From the NCBI GenBank assembly GCA_964389675.1, contig CAYMEV010000011.1, positions 1 through 64,000 of the forward strand: 64,000 nt of DNA, given 5' to 3'. The first letter of the stretch is position 1. Every line of letters starts with the position of its first letter. Shown here one piece after another: positions 63,135 to 64,000 of the stretch. The position numbers were made by a program, and so were the translations under genes. The notes under the pieces were generated by a model. It had not been told where the DNA came from. It made no database searches and saw only the letters and a program-made list of their open reading frames with translations. The stretch comes from CAYMEV01 sp964389675 [NCBI: uncultured Candidatus Sumerlaeota bacterium]. GTDB lineage: Bacteria > CAYMEV01.

Positions 63135-64000
63135 CTACCTGAGCTTTTTATTCAGGTATTTGCCGACAGCCTTCATTGCCCTGTCAGCTGACCTGAAGAC
63201 AGCAAAACCCTTCTTCCTCAATGCAGCAACATAATCATTAAAAAGGTCCCCTGAATCAACTACAAACAGGATCGGTTTATTGCTTCTGCCGGCAAGGTCC
63301 GCTATCCTTTCCGGAAGGTTGCCTGGATCTGCTATATCGCTTCTTAGGGTCTTCATTGCTGCAGTCAGGGGAACTGCCCCGACAATTACCATATCAACTG
63401 ATTCTTCACCGTTTACATACCTGATAATATCTTCATATGCAGCGTCAGTAGCCATAGGCGTAATATCAAGGGGATTGCTGCAGTTCACAAGGGTATTGAT
63501 CTTATTTTTTTCAAGTATGCTGTAGAGCCCCTTGTTAAAAGCATTATCATTCTTGTATAAAAAGACATCTCCGCCGGATCTTAGATTGTCAGCCATTCCT
63601 ACAGCTTCGTAGCCTGCATTGGAGATACAGAAAACCATATTGCCCTTTATGGCTTTATCATGGAAAGAACCAGCAATCTGCAGGATATCTTCAAATTCAT
63701 TAAAATTGTCGCAAACCACAGCTCCGCAGTCAGATAAAATAGACTCACATACATTGTAATCGCCGGCAATAGAAGCAGTATGCCCGCTTGTAGCTGTCTT
63801 TCCCTCAGGTGACCTGCCTGCCTTATAGAATATAACATCTATATCAAGATCTCTGGCGATCTTTACACTCCTTGCAAACTCAATACCGTCAAAATCATTG
63901 AAGCCCTCTACATAGATTCCAATCACCCTTATATCGCTGTCATCCTTTACATAGGCCAGAAAATCAGTCGTTGACAGATCGATCTGGTTCCCTGTTGAAA
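63135..64000 (-). CDS. Acyl-CoA synthetase (NDP-forming), truncated by window end
   Basis: C-terminal part of a succinyl-CoA-ligase-like alpha chain. GHTASIAGDYNV, AGRSPEGKTATSGH and SNPLDITPMATDA are typical of ADP-forming acetyl/acyl-CoA synthetases. The reading frame stays open upstream of the first GTG at 63926 to the window end, and those codons read STGNQIDLSTTDFLAYV, the expected family sequence. So the gene is incomplete here and the start lies beyond 64000. It would form ATP from an acyl-CoA and may use the CoA esters made by IorAB. Confidence 0.88.
   Translation of the reverse strand, partial: STGNQIDLSTTDFLAYVKDDSDIRVIGIYVEGFNDFDGIEFARSVKIARDLDIDVIFYKAGRSPEGKTATSGHTASIAGDYNVCESILSDCGAVVCDNFNEFEDILQIAGSFHDKAIKGNMVFCISNAGYEAVGMADNLRSGGDVFLYKNDNAFNKGLYSILEKNKINTLVNCSNPLDITPMATDAAYEDIIRYVNGEESVDMVIVGAVPLTAAMKTLRSDIADPGNLPERIADLAGRSNKPILFVVDSGDLFNDYVAALRKKGFAVFRSADRAMKAVGKYLNKKLR

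Noticed and set aside
1-64000. tRNA, rRNA, CRISPR arrays, insertion sequences and attachment sites
   Set aside because: Intergenic gaps are short; none shows a cloverleaf, spaced direct repeats or terminal inverted repeats with a transposase.

Overview
The window reads as a compact, AT-leaning chromosome segment of an anaerobic or fermentative Gram-negative-type (diderm) bacterium. About 64 protein genes on both strands are packed with 1-44 nt overlaps. I see no rRNA, tRNA, CRISPR array, insertion sequence or phage. An outer membrane is implied by a heptosyltransferase-like GT9 enzyme, an LpxL-like acyltransferase, a porin and lipoproteins. Anaerobic energy metabolism is implied by indolepyruvate:ferredoxin oxidoreductase, acetate kinase, an acyl-CoA synthetase (NDP-forming) and four radical SAM proteins. 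The gene order phoH-pgpH-ybeY-CNNM/CBS, a bactofilin and FHA/GAF signalling would fit Spirochaetota or a neighbouring deep diderm lineage; that placement is a low-confidence inference.

Layout. 1-5.3 kb: phoH / HD phosphodiesterase / ybeY / CBS-transporter operon, then an Nfu-type Fe-S protein. 5.4-7.7 kb: fabD and a TPR protein, divergent. 7.7-12.8 kb: a minus-strand operon of bactofilin, unknown, PpiC isomerase, branched-polyamine-synthase-like protein and an RsgA GTPase fused to a DUF2156-like transferase domain. 13.0-17.3 kb: DUF4416, two radical SAM proteins and a divergent lipid acyltransferase, tightly overlapped. 17.3-31 kb: FHA protein, cyclophilin, small membrane proteins (two of them about 55 residues long), a GT-C glycosyltransferase with a kinase-like partner, radical SAM plus hydrogenase-type protease, two SPFH proteins, a DUF5989 microprotein, a lipoprotein, a Ski2-like helicase and ackA. 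32-40 kb: a 13-repeat propeller protein, GAF/PAS, a PIN-like protein, an ArsA ATPase, iorAB and a sulfotransferase-like protein.

40.3-48.2 kb is a full phosphate regulon: phoB-phoR, porin, pstS-pstC-pstA-pstB and phoU. It is preceded at two places by 11-bp-phased direct repeats that look like Pho boxes. A strong hairpin separates pstS from pstC. 48.3-55.3 kb holds a radical SAM protein, a LysM protein, the CCA enzyme, a phosphohexomutase, PgeF, a membrane-anchored protein and YggS.

55.4-59.3 kb is the most distinctive block: a PHP-like metalloprotein, an amphi-Trp domain protein, a PhoU-domain/aminoglycoside-kinase-like fusion and a RimK-like ATP-grasp enzyme. It resembles the TIGRFAM-named GAK gene set, but with a different kinase, and it faces CYTH and helical-protein genes on the other strand. 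The window ends with a methyltransferase, a heptosyltransferase-like gene, ogt and a truncated acyl-CoA synthetase.
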